Shown piece by piece: positions 25,401-35,100 of a stretch of DNA of 42,692 bases (positions are counted from its first letter, which is position 1; each line of letters starts with the position of its first letter). A model generated the notes under the pieces. It saw nothing but the letters and a program-made list of their open reading frames with translations, was not told the origin of the DNA and did not search any database. Both the position numbers and the translations under genes were made by a program. Source of the stretch: a bacterium (GTDB taxonomy: Bacteria > Gemmatimonadota > Glassbacteria > GWA2-58-10); NCBI GenBank assembly GCA_021372515.1, contig JAJFUG010000048.1, positions 1 through 42,692 of the forward strand, read 5' to 3'.

Positions 25401-26202
25401 CTGCGAGCAGGTCAGCCGGGTGCTTATCAATTTCATCCGCACCGAGGTGCGCAAGGTGGGGTTCGAGCGGGTTGTGCTGGGCCTTTCGGGCGGCATCGAC
25501 AGCAGCCTGTCGGCGGCCCTGGCCGTGCGCGCCCTGGGACGTGAGAACGTGCTGGGCGTGTTCATGCCTTACGAGTCGAGCAATCCCAGCAGCCTGGCCG
25601 ATGCCCGCCTTCTGGCCGAATATCTGGGCCTGCGCAGCCAGCTGTGCGAGATAACCCCGATGGTCAAACCCTACCTGGAGGCCAACCCGGGCATGGACCA
25701 GTTGCGTCGGGGCAACGTGATGGCCCGCATGCGGATGATCGTGCTCTACGACATCTCGGCCGCCGAGCGCGCCCTGGTCCTTGGCACCAGCAACAAGACC
25801 GAGTACCTGCTGGGATACTCCACCCTCTGGGGCGACATGGCCTGCGCTCTCAACCCACTTGGCGACCTGTACAAGAACCACGTGCGCCAGCTCTCCCGGT
25901 TCCTGGAGATACCGGCTCCGATCCTCCAGAAAAAACCCAGCGCCGACCTCTGGGAGGGCCAGACCGATGAGGACGAGTTCGGTTTCACTTACGATGACGC
26001 GGATCAGTTGCTCTACCTGCTGATCGATCGCCGTTTTCTTCCTGAGGAGGTCGAGCGTCTGGGTTATGACCGCCGCCTGATCGACATCCTCGTTCGCAAG
26101 GTGCGCACCACTCAGTACAAACGCCATCTGCCCCTGATCGCCAAGCTCAGCCAGCGTACGATCAATCGGGATTTCCGCTACCCCAGGGACTGGGGTCTCT
26201 GA
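25360..26202 (+). CDS. nadE: NAD synthetase (synthetase half, overlapping gene)
   Basis: 280 aa. Adenylates deamido-NAD (nicotinic acid adenine dinucleotide) and amidates it with ammonia to NAD. PP-loop motif LGLSGGIDSSLS, then MARMRMIVLYDISA, LVLGTSNKTEYLLGYSTLWGD, and KKPSADLWEGQTDEDEFGFTY, all typical. The start ATG lies inside the amidase gene (+1 frame), so translation is probably coupled. An alternative TTG at 25390 would shorten the overlap. A stand-alone synthetase could use free ammonia, but the tight link to the amidase suggests a two-subunit glutamine-dependent enzyme. Followed 27 bases later by a small membrane-protein gene. Confidence 0.95.
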   Translation: MSSSELKKPSLAIDCEQVSRVLINFIRTEVRKVGFERVVLGLSGGIDSSLSAALAVRALGRENVLGVFMPYESSNPSSLADARLLAEYLGLRSQLCEITPMVKPYLEANPGMDQLRRGNVMARMRMIVLYDISAAERALVLGTSNKTEYLLGYSTLWGDMACALNPLGDLYKNHVRQLSRFLEIPAPILQKKPSADLWEGQTDEDEFGFTYDDADQLLYLLIDRRFLPEEVERLGYDRRLIDILVRKVRTTQYKRHLPLIAKLSQRTINRDFRYPRDWGL

Positions 26203-26229
26203 TTCCAAATCTTGAGCGGGGAGCGAAGC

Positions 26230-26604
26230 ATGTTAGTGTCTGTTCAAATCATCGTTGCGGTTTCACTGGCCGTAATCGCGCTCTACTTTCTTGTCATGAC
26301 TGTCCTCGCCGTGTTGGTGTACCTCAAGCTGCGCCGCCTGCAGGCCTATTTAGCCACCACGGTGCGCGAGAAACTGGAGGTTTCCCTTGGGCACCTGCAG
26401 AACATCGGCGCGCGCCTGGAGGACCTGGCCGATGACACTAGCAGCAAGATCGAGGATTTCTCCCAACTCATCCCCGAAACCCGGGACAAGCTCCAGGAGC
26501 TGATCGATCTGCTGGATCTTTTCCAGTCACGTATCCGTGGTCCCTTGCTCAATCTGGCTGCATTCTTTAAAGTTATTGGGGACAAGTTTTCCCGTCAGGG
26601 TTGA
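26230..26604 (+). CDS. Small membrane protein, DUF948-like
   Basis: 124 aa from the ATG at 26230, preceded by GGGGAG; a longer in-frame start at 26212 is less likely. One transmembrane helix (about 4-32, IIVAVSLAVIALYFLVMTVLAVLV) is followed by an amphipathic helical tail (LEDLADDTSSKIEDFSQLIPETRDKL) as in DUF948/YtxG-type proteins. These often pair with YtxH-type proteins, as here. Function unknown; general-stress envelope proteins in Firmicutes are the nearest described relatives. Confidence 0.75.
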   Translation: MLVSVQIIVAVSLAVIALYFLVMTVLAVLVYLKLRRLQAYLATTVREKLEVSLGHLQNIGARLEDLADDTSSKIEDFSQLIPETRDKLQELIDLLDLFQSRIRGPLLNLAAFFKVIGDKFSRQG

Positions 26605-26649
26605 GGGCGCCAGACTGAGGTTAGCTTTCTCATAACGCGGGAGGTTGAT

Positions 26650-27057
26650 ATGTCGGAAGATAACGGACACACTTTCTCGATCATCAAGGCTTTCCTGGCT
26701 GGTTCCATCGTGGGCGCCGGCGTAGCGCTCCTTTTTGCGCCGTACAGCGGAGAGGAGACCCGCAAGAAGCTCGCGGAAAAGAAGGAAGATGCTTGCAAGG
26801 CTCTGAAGGAAACCACTGAGCAGGTGGCCAAGCGTGGCCATGAGATGCTTGATGAGGGTAAAAAATCGATCGAGTCCCTCAAGTCGGAGATGTCGAAGCT
26901 GGTGGATGAGGGTAAAAAATCGATCAGCCACATCCGCGATGAGATAAGCGGGATGGTGGAAGAGGGCAAGAGCAGCCTGAAAAAAACGATCAAGGAAGAG
27001 CTGTCCAGCTTGGAAGAAGAGCTTGCGGACAAGAAAACCCGCAAGACCAAGGCCTGA
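26650..27057 (+). CDS. YtxH-like envelope protein
   Basis: 135 aa. The N-terminal YtxH motif AFLAGSIVGAGVALLFAPYSGEETR has a short membrane-embedded segment, followed by about 95 residues of highly charged amphipathic helix, as in apolipoprotein-like or LEA-like stress proteins. The helix contains an 18-residue tandem period in which DEGKKSI occurs twice (and EEGKSSL once more). GGGAGG precedes the ATG. It follows the DUF948-like gene by 45 bases and is closed by a strong terminator at 27079-27113. Function unknown. Confidence 0.82.
   Translation: MSEDNGHTFSIIKAFLAGSIVGAGVALLFAPYSGEETRKKLAEKKEDACKALKETTEQVAKRGHEMLDEGKKSIESLKSEMSKLVDEGKKSISHIRDEISGMVEEGKSSLKKTIKEELSSLEEELADKKTRKTKA
26851..26925 (+). 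repeat. Internal 21-base direct repeat in the YtxH gene
   Basis: GATGAGGGTAAAAAATCGAT plus C occurs identically at 26851-26871 and 26905-26925, 54 bases apart (18 codons). It encodes the repeated DEGKKSI heptad-like unit. Identity at silent positions suggests recent duplication or conversion. Confidence 0.8.
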
Positions 27058-27078
27058 TCTCTGAGGTTGGATGAAATA

Positions 27079-27113
27079 AAAAGGCCGCCGGACTTTGAGT
27101 CCGGCGGCCTTTT
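27079..27113. terminator. Strong bidirectional intrinsic terminator
   Basis: A perfect 16-bp stem (27079-27094 with 27098-27113) has loop TTG and A4/T4 at its outer ends. It serves both the rightward YtxH gene and the leftward secreted-protein gene at 27133. Confidence 0.9.
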
Positions 27114-27132
27114 ACTTTCAGGTCAACTCAAG

Positions 27133-28947
27133 CTACTTGAGCATGACCATCTTCCGTGTGGCGGTGTAACGGTCCGATGAGAACCGGTATAAGTATACGC
27201 CGGAAGAAACCTTCTGACCACTGTTGCTCGTCCCGTCCCAGAAAACCTGGTAGACTCCAGGGGCCTTGAAGCCTTGGGCCAGAGTCTTGACCAAGTGTCC
27301 GCGCAGGTCGTAGACGTTCATGGTGAAACGAACGCCGGACCCTGCATCCTCGGGGATCTGATAGCTGATCGTCGTCGAGGGGTTGAACGGGTTAGGGCTG
27401 TTCTGCGCCATTGCGAAAGCTTTGGGCAGACCGGAGCCGGGGTTGACATCCTCGCCGTTGTTCGGCACACGGCTGTCCAGGCTGACCGTACCGTCAACCT
27501 TCTGGATACCGACATTCATACCGTCGGCATCTAAAACCTCGACACCCTTGAGCATCATGGAAACGTCCATCGGCAGCAGGCTCGGGTCCAGCGGCCGCAG
27601 GATATCGTACTCGATGGTGAACACAGCCTCGCTGCCCGGAGTGACCGAACCGGCCACGTTAGGAGCGTAAGCCACCATCGTTCCGACACCGTTGGTGCTG
27701 TCCACACTTCCGGTCGCAACCCAACCAGCCGTACGGGCGGTTGTGTTGATTTTGGACGGCGTGAGGATACCGATCGGCTTAGTCTGATCCGGCTGGATAT
27801 AGAACCGGATAACCGACACAGACTTGCTGCGGTTGACCAGACGGATCGGGATTGTCACCTTGCGCTGCTGCACGTTGAGCACGCTGAAATCCCCGGACTT
27901 AACATCCACGATCAGGCTGTCGCCGAAGAAATAATTCAGCGCGGTGCTTGCAACAGACGGAGCCTGCACGGCCAAGGCGCCCCCGGCCATGTTTTTCAGC
28001 GCCACATTGGCCAGTGTGGCCGTACCAGTAGCAGAACTGGCAGTGTTCACACTGAAATAGATCTGGCACAGAGCAGCCAGACCGCCCGGAGGCACCGCGG
28101 CGCCGCTGAAACTCACGGTCACACGGCTGGTGTTGGCGTCAACGGCCGCCACGGCGCCGTTGAAATTAACGCCGGCACCACGCGGACCCGCAACCACCGT
28201 GTTCGCGAACGACATCAGATTCGAAGGGAAAACCACGGCGAAACTTCCGGAGCCGATGGAATCCTTGTTCTCAACCTTGACCGGAAACATGATCGTGTCG
28301 CCGATCATCGCAGGCAACGTGGCGCCGAGCTGCAGCGCATTGTATTCCGGGATGTTGGCGATCATGATGTCCGGGGCGCTGAAAACAGGGTAATCCGAGA
28401 AAGTGCCGTCAGCAAAAGGCCACTTGGAGATCTGGACACCCTCTTCTCCGGCTGTCTTCACCGAATAGCTACCCTCAGCCGCCAGGGCGGAGACAGGGAA
28501 CTTGAAATTAACCAAGGTTCCCTTCTGGTCGGTGTTGATCACACCCACCGCCGCCGAAGCCAGACCTTTGACATTAACACCGAAGACCGTCACACCTATG
28601 GTTCCAGTGGGCTTGTCAAAGCTGACCAGCGCGCTCAAGGCGCCGCTGACCAAACCGTTGGGATCACCGTCTACGAGCTTCTTCCCGAAAGAGGTATCCC
28701 AACTCCACCAGTTGCCCGGCACTGTGTCGAGCATCTCGGTCAGGGTCGAATCAATCTTAAAGACCGCGATAACGCCACCGGCCTTGTCGGAATTGAAATC
28801 GATCCCTACGGACACCCGCAAAGTGTCACCCGGCTTGGCCGAATTGGCACGGACAAACACTGTGTCCGGCAAGACGGCGGCCGCCAGGTAGACAACATTG
28901 AACAGAATGAGTACTATTCCGAGGAATAGTAATCTGGTTATTTTCAT
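27133..28947 (-). CDS. Exported cohesin-like protein with C-terminal sorting domain (604 aa)
   Basis: Signal peptide MKITRLLFLGIVLILFNVVYLAAA. Three cohesin-like beta-sandwich modules follow (about 25-195, 200-345, 350-490), with the typical opening DTVFVRANSAKPGDTLRVSV and internal FPVKVENKDSIGSGSFAVVF. The last 85 residues are the FlgD-Ig/TIGR04183-like module: NSPNPFNPSTTISYQIPE, MNVYDLRGHLVKTL, SSGVYLYRF, TRKMVMLK. In Bacteroidota such a tail directs export and anchoring by the type IX system; in candidate phyla the route is unknown. GGGGGA precedes the ATG. It lies 82 bases after the 977-aa gene, likely one operon with a hairpin between. No enzyme domain is seen, so a structural or adhesive role is likely. 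Confidence 0.85.
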   Translation of the reverse strand: MKITRLLFLGIVLILFNVVYLAAAVLPDTVFVRANSAKPGDTLRVSVGIDFNSDKAGGVIAVFKIDSTLTEMLDTVPGNWWSWDTSFGKKLVDGDPNGLVSGALSALVSFDKPTGTIGVTVFGVNVKGLASAAVGVINTDQKGTLVNFKFPVSALAAEGSYSVKTAGEEGVQISKWPFADGTFSDYPVFSAPDIMIANIPEYNALQLGATLPAMIGDTIMFPVKVENKDSIGSGSFAVVFPSNLMSFANTVVAGPRGAGVNFNGAVAAVDANTSRVTVSFSGAAVPPGGLAALCQIYFSVNTASSATGTATLANVALKNMAGGALAVQAPSVASTALNYFFGDSLIVDVKSGDFSVLNVQQRKVTIPIRLVNRSKSVSVIRFYIQPDQTKPIGILTPSKINTTARTAGWVATGSVDSTNGVGTMVAYAPNVAGSVTPGSEAVFTIEYDILRPLDPSLLPMDVSMMLKGVEVLDADGMNVGIQKVDGTVSLDSRVPNNGEDVNPGSGLPKAFAMAQNSPNPFNPSTTISYQIPEDAGSGVRFTMNVYDLRGHLVKTLAQGFKAPGVYQVFWDGTSNSGQKVSSGVYLYRFSSDRYTATRKMVMLK

Positions 28948-28986
28948 AAAATCCCCCTGATGAGCTGTTTTGAATCAGGTCGACCC

Positions 28987-29012
28987 GGCGCTCCACCGTA
29001 TGGTGGAGCGCC
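28987..29012 (-). other. Intercistronic hairpin without U-run
   Basis: A perfect 11-bp GC-rich stem, GGCGCTCCACC (28987-28997) with GGTGGAGCGCC (29002-29012), has loop GTAT and lies between two leftward secreted-protein genes. The minus-strand 3' side (GGGTCGACC) lacks a U-run, so it may be a partial terminator or an mRNA stabiliser that sets different expression levels. On the plus strand it is followed by GAGCTTTT. Confidence 0.55.
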
Positions 29013-29029
29013 GAGCTTTTCGTCGATCA

Positions 29030-31963
29030 CTACTTCAGGATAACCATCTTCCTGACCGCCGAAAAATCGCCGGCCTGCAGTCTGTAGAAGTAGACACCCG
29101 AAGATACGCGCTGTCCGGCTTCACTGCGGCCGTCCCAGTTGACCGAGTACCTTCCGGATTCCTTGAGCTCATCGACCAGGGTAATAACCTTCTGTCCACG
29201 AATGTTGTAAACAGCCAGCACAACCTTGGTTCCGCTCGTGCTCTCGGGGATCTCGTAAGCGATGGTCGTCGAGGGGTTGAACGGGTTCGGGCTGTTCTGA
29301 TCGAGCGCGTATGCCTTGGGCAGCACCGCCGAGGAGGCCAGACGGCCCTTCTCGCCGTTGTAAATAGTGCCGTTGCGGTCGGCAACTTCAACCTTCTCGA
29401 TTTTCAGGCTGGCCTGATCGTAACTGCCGTTACGGAACATGACAGTGAAGAGCTCGCTGGTAAGGGTGGACGGCGTGAAACCGGTCAGACTGATAACATC
29501 CACCACCAGCTGGCCGTTTTCGGCCATCGGTTTGATCATGGCTTTCCCCTGCATCGCCTGACCGAGCGCGACACCGGAGAACTCATAGGCCTTGTTGTAC
29601 GAGAAAGTGAAACGCGCCACGAAGGTCTCGAAGCTGCTGCTCAGACTGACATAAGCAGCACCGGGCTGGACCTGAACCGAACCGCTGTTGCTCGCGGCCA
29701 GCATGGTCGCAGGAACCGGCTGTGCAAGCAGGTAAGCGATCAGGTCGGCCAGATACGCGATATTCGACGGTGAAGGATCGCTCAGATACATGTACAGATC
29801 ACCGGCGTTAACCTTACCATCTTGGTTGAAATCAAGATTCGGATCAACAGCTGGCCCAGTCGGCTGGGTCACATAAGCCTCGGAGGCGTTACCCACGTTG
29901 TCGTAAGCCGTGAGCACATACACATACGCCACGCCCGAAGCCAGAGTTGCATCCGTATAGGAGGTGGCGATACCGCTAAACAAGGTCTCTTCCGAACTGT
30001 CGGAGACATTGCGGCGCACCACTGTAATACGGGCCAGATCTGCATCCGTCGGATTTGTCCAGGTAAGACGGTACTCGGTGCCGACCTTTATCATCGACAC
30101 GTTGCGTACCGGGCTGGGCGGAGTGATGTCGTCCACGACGTTGAACGAACCGGAAACACCGGCCGCCGCTACGTCTGTGACGTTGTACATCTCATCCCGC
30201 ACAGCCATGATACCGGTGATACCGACCGTCGAGGACATACCGGTAGTCAGCGCGGCTTTCGCCGTGAATTCAAGCGACAGGAGCAACTGTCCCGAACCAC
30301 CGGCGGCGATGCTCTTGGTGCCGGTCAAGTCGGTCAGCCCAATCTTGATGCTATTGGCGCCGGCGACTATTTCCGGAGTGGGAGCCCCGCCGTTCCAGAT
30401 CGCGGAATTGACCTGGACCGAATTCGTGACATAGGTCAGCTTCGTGTTGTCGAAGGTGACAGTCACTTCATTTCCCACCACGACATCACGGTTGGTCAGA
30501 AGGACATTCATTTTCTGCGTAGTGTTCGGACGTCCGTAAACGTTCTCGACCTGCAACTCGAACGGGCTGCGGATCAGGAACGCACCCTTGTAAAGGGTCC
30601 CGATATTCACGTTGTCCGTGGTATAGTCTTCATTACGGATACCTACCGAACCACTCACCTGCAGGCTGTCATACCCGACCGCTGCGGTGTTCTTGACGTT
30701 CAGAATAACCGTGAACATCAATTTGTCGCCATCGCCGGCCGTTATACTATCGGCCGAGAAAGCGAAAGATGCAACCGACACCGTAGAATCGGAGACCGCA
30801 ACTTCTGTCTGAACCGAACCGACGTTCGAGAAAATGTCCTTGTTGACCACAACATTGGCCGACGTAGCCGTATACTTGGAGGCATCGAATTTCAGGGTCG
30901 CCTGAGCGCTCACGATTGTCTCGGAGTTTTTCAGGTAAACCTTGACCGTGTCCGAACCCCCACGCGGTGCGGCTGCATCGCTACCAACCCTCAGGCTGAA
31001 CTTGCCTTTGATGTTAACATTGCCGTTGTACCTTGTCGGGGAGTTGGTAGTTGTATTGTACAACTCATCCCGACTGGTAACTGTCGCGGCAATTACAGTC
31101 AAAGGGTTGCTGGCAGCCTCAACTGCAGTTGCCTTGGCCTTGAGGTAAATCGTTGCCAGTATAACGCTCTCGTTATTGGACGAGATGTAACCGCCGCTGA
31201 GAGTAAAGATGGCAACTTTAACCTGACCGGCCACCGAGGCGTCAACCGTGGCAGGCTGAGGTTCGCCATCTTTCCAGATGGCTTTGTTGATAACCACTGA
31301 ATCCGCATACATCAACTGCGTGCTGTTGAAACCGATAGTGAACTCGGCTCCGACTACATTCTGAATGTTGGTCATGTAAACCGGCACAGCCACCGTTCCA
31401 CCGATGCTGGAGGTCACACTGTCCGCACTCAGACTGTAGCTGCTCAGGATAGTGAAAGTCCCGGCGGCGAGGTTCGTCACATTCGTACCGTCAGTGCTGT
31501 TGATGATGTCGGTACGGGAGATAAACCGCCCGTTCGGAGTTACAGTCACCGTTCCCGGAGTTGCCGTGCCGGCCACCTTGAGCACTACCGAAAGCAACTT
31601 CATGGGGGAAGAAGCCTTTGGCAATGCAGCATTGGCGTCCAGCGAAAACAGCGCTACTGATACTTTTCCGGTGGCGGCATCAACGCTAACCTGCGGCGCT
31701 CCCCAAGAGGAATTCCAAGCCGCTGGGTTAACGACCAGGCTTCCGTCGACATAACTCAGCTTTGTCTTGTCAAAGCTTAGTCCCACCTCCGCGCTTATGT
31801 ACGCCGAGTCGGTTGTTATGTAGACATCGACCGTGTCTGTCCCACCCGGGAAACCCTGTGCGCTCTGTACTGCCACAGCGTCAAGCGCATATAGGCTACT
31901 CCCGGAAAAGACCAGTATCGCAGTCAATATCCCTGCCAGGCTTAGTAGCCTTTTAAGTTTCAT
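29030..31963 (-). CDS. Exported multi-cohesin protein with Fn3, dockerin-like loop and sorting domain (977 aa)
   Basis: Signal peptide (about 1-26). Four consecutive cohesin-like modules of about 145 residues (27-173, 174-325, 326-470, 471-615) share patterns such as AEVGLSFDKTKLSYVDGSLVV, AEFTIGFNSTQLMYADSVV and NEVTVTFDNTKLTYVTNSV. An Fn3 domain (about 616-705, PPSPVRNVSMIKVGTEYRLTW) and a single dockerin-like calcium loop (DFNQDGKVNAGDLYMYL, about 711-727) follow, then a fifth cohesin-like module (about 760-880) and the C-terminal sorting-type domain (NSPNPFNPSTTIAYEIPE ... AVRKMVILK). GAGGAGG lies seven bases before the ATG. The layout is that of a scaffoldin: multiple potential dockerin receptors plus its own anchor. 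No carbohydrate-binding module or catalytic domain is recognised. Confidence 0.87.
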   Translation of the reverse strand: MKLKRLLSLAGILTAILVFSGSSLYALDAVAVQSAQGFPGGTDTVDVYITTDSAYISAEVGLSFDKTKLSYVDGSLVVNPAAWNSSWGAPQVSVDAATGKVSVALFSLDANAALPKASSPMKLLSVVLKVAGTATPGTVTVTPNGRFISRTDIINSTDGTNVTNLAAGTFTILSSYSLSADSVTSSIGGTVAVPVYMTNIQNVVGAEFTIGFNSTQLMYADSVVINKAIWKDGEPQPATVDASVAGQVKVAIFTLSGGYISSNNESVILATIYLKAKATAVEAASNPLTVIAATVTSRDELYNTTTNSPTRYNGNVNIKGKFSLRVGSDAAAPRGGSDTVKVYLKNSETIVSAQATLKFDASKYTATSANVVVNKDIFSNVGSVQTEVAVSDSTVSVASFAFSADSITAGDGDKLMFTVILNVKNTAAVGYDSLQVSGSVGIRNEDYTTDNVNIGTLYKGAFLIRSPFELQVENVYGRPNTTQKMNVLLTNRDVVVGNEVTVTFDNTKLTYVTNSVQVNSAIWNGGAPTPEIVAGANSIKIGLTDLTGTKSIAAGGSGQLLLSLEFTAKAALTTGMSSTVGITGIMAVRDEMYNVTDVAAAGVSGSFNVVDDITPPSPVRNVSMIKVGTEYRLTWTNPTDADLARITVVRRNVSDSSEETLFSGIATSYTDATLASGVAYVYVLTAYDNVGNASEAYVTQPTGPAVDPNLDFNQDGKVNAGDLYMYLSDPSPSNIAYLADLIAYLLAQPVPATMLAASNSGSVQVQPGAAYVSLSSSFETFVARFTFSYNKAYEFSGVALGQAMQGKAMIKPMAENGQLVVDVISLTGFTPSTLTSELFTVMFRNGSYDQASLKIEKVEVADRNGTIYNGEKGRLASSAVLPKAYALDQNSPNPFNPSTTIAYEIPESTSGTKVVLAVYNIRGQKVITLVDELKESGRYSVNWDGRSEAGQRVSSGVYFYRLQAGDFSAVRKMVILK

Positions 31964-32091
31964 ATCCTAACCTCCTCGTCTCTAAACGAGCCGATATAAG
32001 AGGTAATGCTGGCTTCAGCATGGCATCCCATAACAGGTCGTTTCCTCATTTGTGATAGATAATTCAGACAATAATGTGATTTCTCCGCTTA

Positions 32092-32131
32092 AAAATAGTG
32101 CCGAATTCCTCCCTGAATTCGGCACTATTTT
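32092..32131. terminator. Strong intrinsic terminator after the 1684-aa gene
   Basis: A perfect 17-bp stem (32092-32108 with 32115-32131) has a 6-base loop and A4/T4 outer ends, so it can work in both directions. It terminates the leftward gene starting at 37203 and separates it from the 977-aa gene. Confidence 0.9.
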
Positions 32132-32148
32132 CGCCGTTATTGTCCGAG

Positions 32149-35100
32149 TTACTTGAGGATCACCATTTTACGGGTCTGGTTGAACTCACCAGCGACCAGG
32201 CGATAGAAGTACACGCCCGAGGACACCTTCTGCCCGTTGTTGCTCGAACCGTCCCACTGAATCTGGTAGGAGCCTTCGCTCTTTACCTCATTCACGAGGG
32301 TGCGGATAAGCTGACCGCGGACGTTGTAGATGTTCAGTCGAACCTGGACTTCCTTGCCTTCCGGAATATCGTAAGCGATGGTGGTCGACGGGTTGAACGG
32401 GTTCGGATAGTTCTGGCTCATGGCAAACGCCTTAGGCAGCGAAGCCTTGGGCGACAGAACTTCCTTGCTCAGCTCGCTCTGCACGTTCTGCTCGAAACCA
32501 ACGCTCAGGAGGCTGATCTCGCCGTTACCGTCAAACTTACCGTTCAGGGCCTCGACCGGCACGCTCAGGATAGCGCCCGAGCCGCTGGTGATGGAACGAC
32601 CCTGCAGGTTGATGACGATAATGTGCAGGATGCCTTCTTCCTTACGGTTGTTGAACACGACCTGGACACTCTGATCGATACGCTCAGTCCGGCTGACCTC
32701 ACCCAGCGAATACTTGGTGGCGTCATACTTAACCTGGAACTCAGCGTAATTCAGCTCACCCTTGTTCTCCAGCTCGATGAACAGATTCGCGTTGGCCTTG
32801 TCGGTCTCCTTGAAGGAGAGCGAAGCCTTGGCCGAACGGGTCTGCTGCTCGCCAGCGGAGGCCAGAGTGGCGGTGCCCTTCCAGATATTCAGGATGGTAA
32901 CCAGGTCCTGATCACCGGTGAAGGCGCCGTCCTGGTTCAGATCCAGACCGAACCAGTCAACCGTGGTCGGAGTGGCATAGCCGAGGACCAGATAGACCAG
33001 GCGCATGATGTCAGCCACGTTGGTCGCTTCGGTGCTCAGCTTGCTCTTGCCGCGCTTCGGGGCGATGACATAGTTCTTCATCACGGAAGCGGTGAGCGAA
33101 TCAAAGGCGTCGGTAACCACGACCTTGTAGGCGACAGAGCTTCCAAGAGCCTGCTTCGGCAGATGGAAGGTGACGTCCACCGAGTCGCCGGAGGTGACAG
33201 CCATGGTCGAATCATAAGCGACCGTGTCGGTCGTGGCGGCGGCAACAAACTTGTTGTCGGTGCCGAGGGTCAGCATGGTCTTGTAGGTGACCAGCGAAAC
33301 CTTCTTCACACCATCGCCGTCCCTCACATGGGCAACCAGGCTCTTGGCCAGGGTGTCCGGCACGAGAGAATCGAGGGCGGTGAAGTGGATGCGCGAATCA
33401 CCCTGGACTCTCACGATGGTCGTGGTGATAATATAAGTCACGGTCGAAGTCGGAACCGACTTCGGGCTGGCGGTGACGACAATCAGATCACCAGTGCTGC
33501 CGGTCTTGATCTTCACGGAGGCCTTACCGTCGGCGCCACTCTTGACATCGATGCTCGTCTTGGCGCTGAGGATTGCCACGCCGTTCGAGTCGATGAAAGT
33601 CGCACTGCCGGTGGTGACCGCGAAATTGACCAGCGAGTCGGCCAGGATGTTGCCGTAGGCGTCCTTCAACAGTGCTACCAACGCCGTCGTCTGCTCGGTG
33701 TTCTTGGAGGTCTTGAGCGTATCCGTGGGCGAAATCTTAGCCACGGAACCGGCAACCGTACCAGCAGCCTTGATCAGGATGGAATCACGGATGCTGACAT
33801 CGGTCGAATCCATAACCACCATATAATAACCAGCGCTGGTGGCCTTGGCCGGGGTGATGCTCAGCCCGCCGAAATAGACCTTGGCATTGGCGTAGTCACC
33901 ACCGATTGTCCGGGTGTTGAACCGGGCCTTGACAGAAGCTGTCAGCGAATCGTACATCCCAGCGCCACGGCTGGTGAACGTCGTATCCGGATGGAACTTC
34001 TGCTTTATCACGGCGCTTCCGCCGCCGACCGAGGTGTCGGCCTTGAAGATCAGGCCGCGACTAATCGGGTTGTCATCGTCGACCAGGGTCACGATGTTGC
34101 CGTAACGGTCAGCACCGAAGACCGCGAAGCTGTCGGACTGCACACCGGCCGTCAGGTTCAGCGCGGCCGCTTTGGTCAGCTGCGAGGTCCACTTGATGCC
34201 GGTCTTGAAGCTGTCGGCAACGGTGGCCTGGGTAGCGATGAAGAAATGATGCAGGGACTGATCGCTCGGATGGTAGCCATCGCTGTAACTCGAGGACGCC
34301 CAAACCGGGCTGGCTTCCGTCGCAACCTGGATCATGTAGTTGGTATCGGAAGCCGTCGGGTTGACGAACCCTTCGATCTTGACGTAGATACCGTTGGTAC
34401 CAGACGGATCCATCAGGAACGGGGCCACGATGGCGATCGAGTCACCGGCGCCGCCGACCCAAGGCGAAGCATAATACGTCGTACCAGCGTCCACGGACAA
34501 CTTGACCTTGGAGGCGTCAAACGTCGCGGGCAGACCGGCATCACCGGTCAGGTGCGGGAACTTGACAAAGATAATGCTATCCGGCTGCTCCGGACCGATC
34601 GTGTTACCGGCGCCAGCCTTGAACTGGATGACACGGTTGACAGTGGCGCCCACCTTGTCGCCGCTGATGGCTATAGCCTTGACGTTGGTGACACTGTCGA
34701 TCGAGGACACGGTCTGCAGGTTTAACAGCCCGAGGTCCAGGGTCTTCACGGTGTTGGTAGTATACTCGCCGTTGGGACCCTTACCAATCGCCCACTGGAT
34801 CGTGACACGACGGATGCCGTTGAATTTCACGCGCAGGCCCATCGGGTTGGCGCCGATGCCGCCCAGGTTGATCAAGCTGCTGTCAGTACGGTCGGCCTTA
34901 TCCACGTCGTAGCCGTAGATGAAAGACTTGTCGCTCTGCATCCAGCCAGGCACGGCGGCCAGTTGGCCGTAAGCAGCAGCGCGGGCCACACCTTTAATGC
35001 CCAAGCTGTCCAGGGTGACCGAATCCGAAGCCGCCGGACCAGCCAGCACCGGATCGTGCCCGTCGATCAGGAAATTGATCGCCGAAACACTGCCCGCTCC

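Noticed and set aside
32098-34725. 875-aa plus-strand frame opposite the giant surface-protein gene, and similar long opposite frames (4043-5428, 5849-7621, 14298-16205, 20609-22015)
   Set aside because: They are antisense or frame-shifted shadows of high-GC genes. Their composition is rich in His/Gln/Arg/Asp with no domains, no ribosome sites and no signal peptides, while the opposite strand encodes recognised families.
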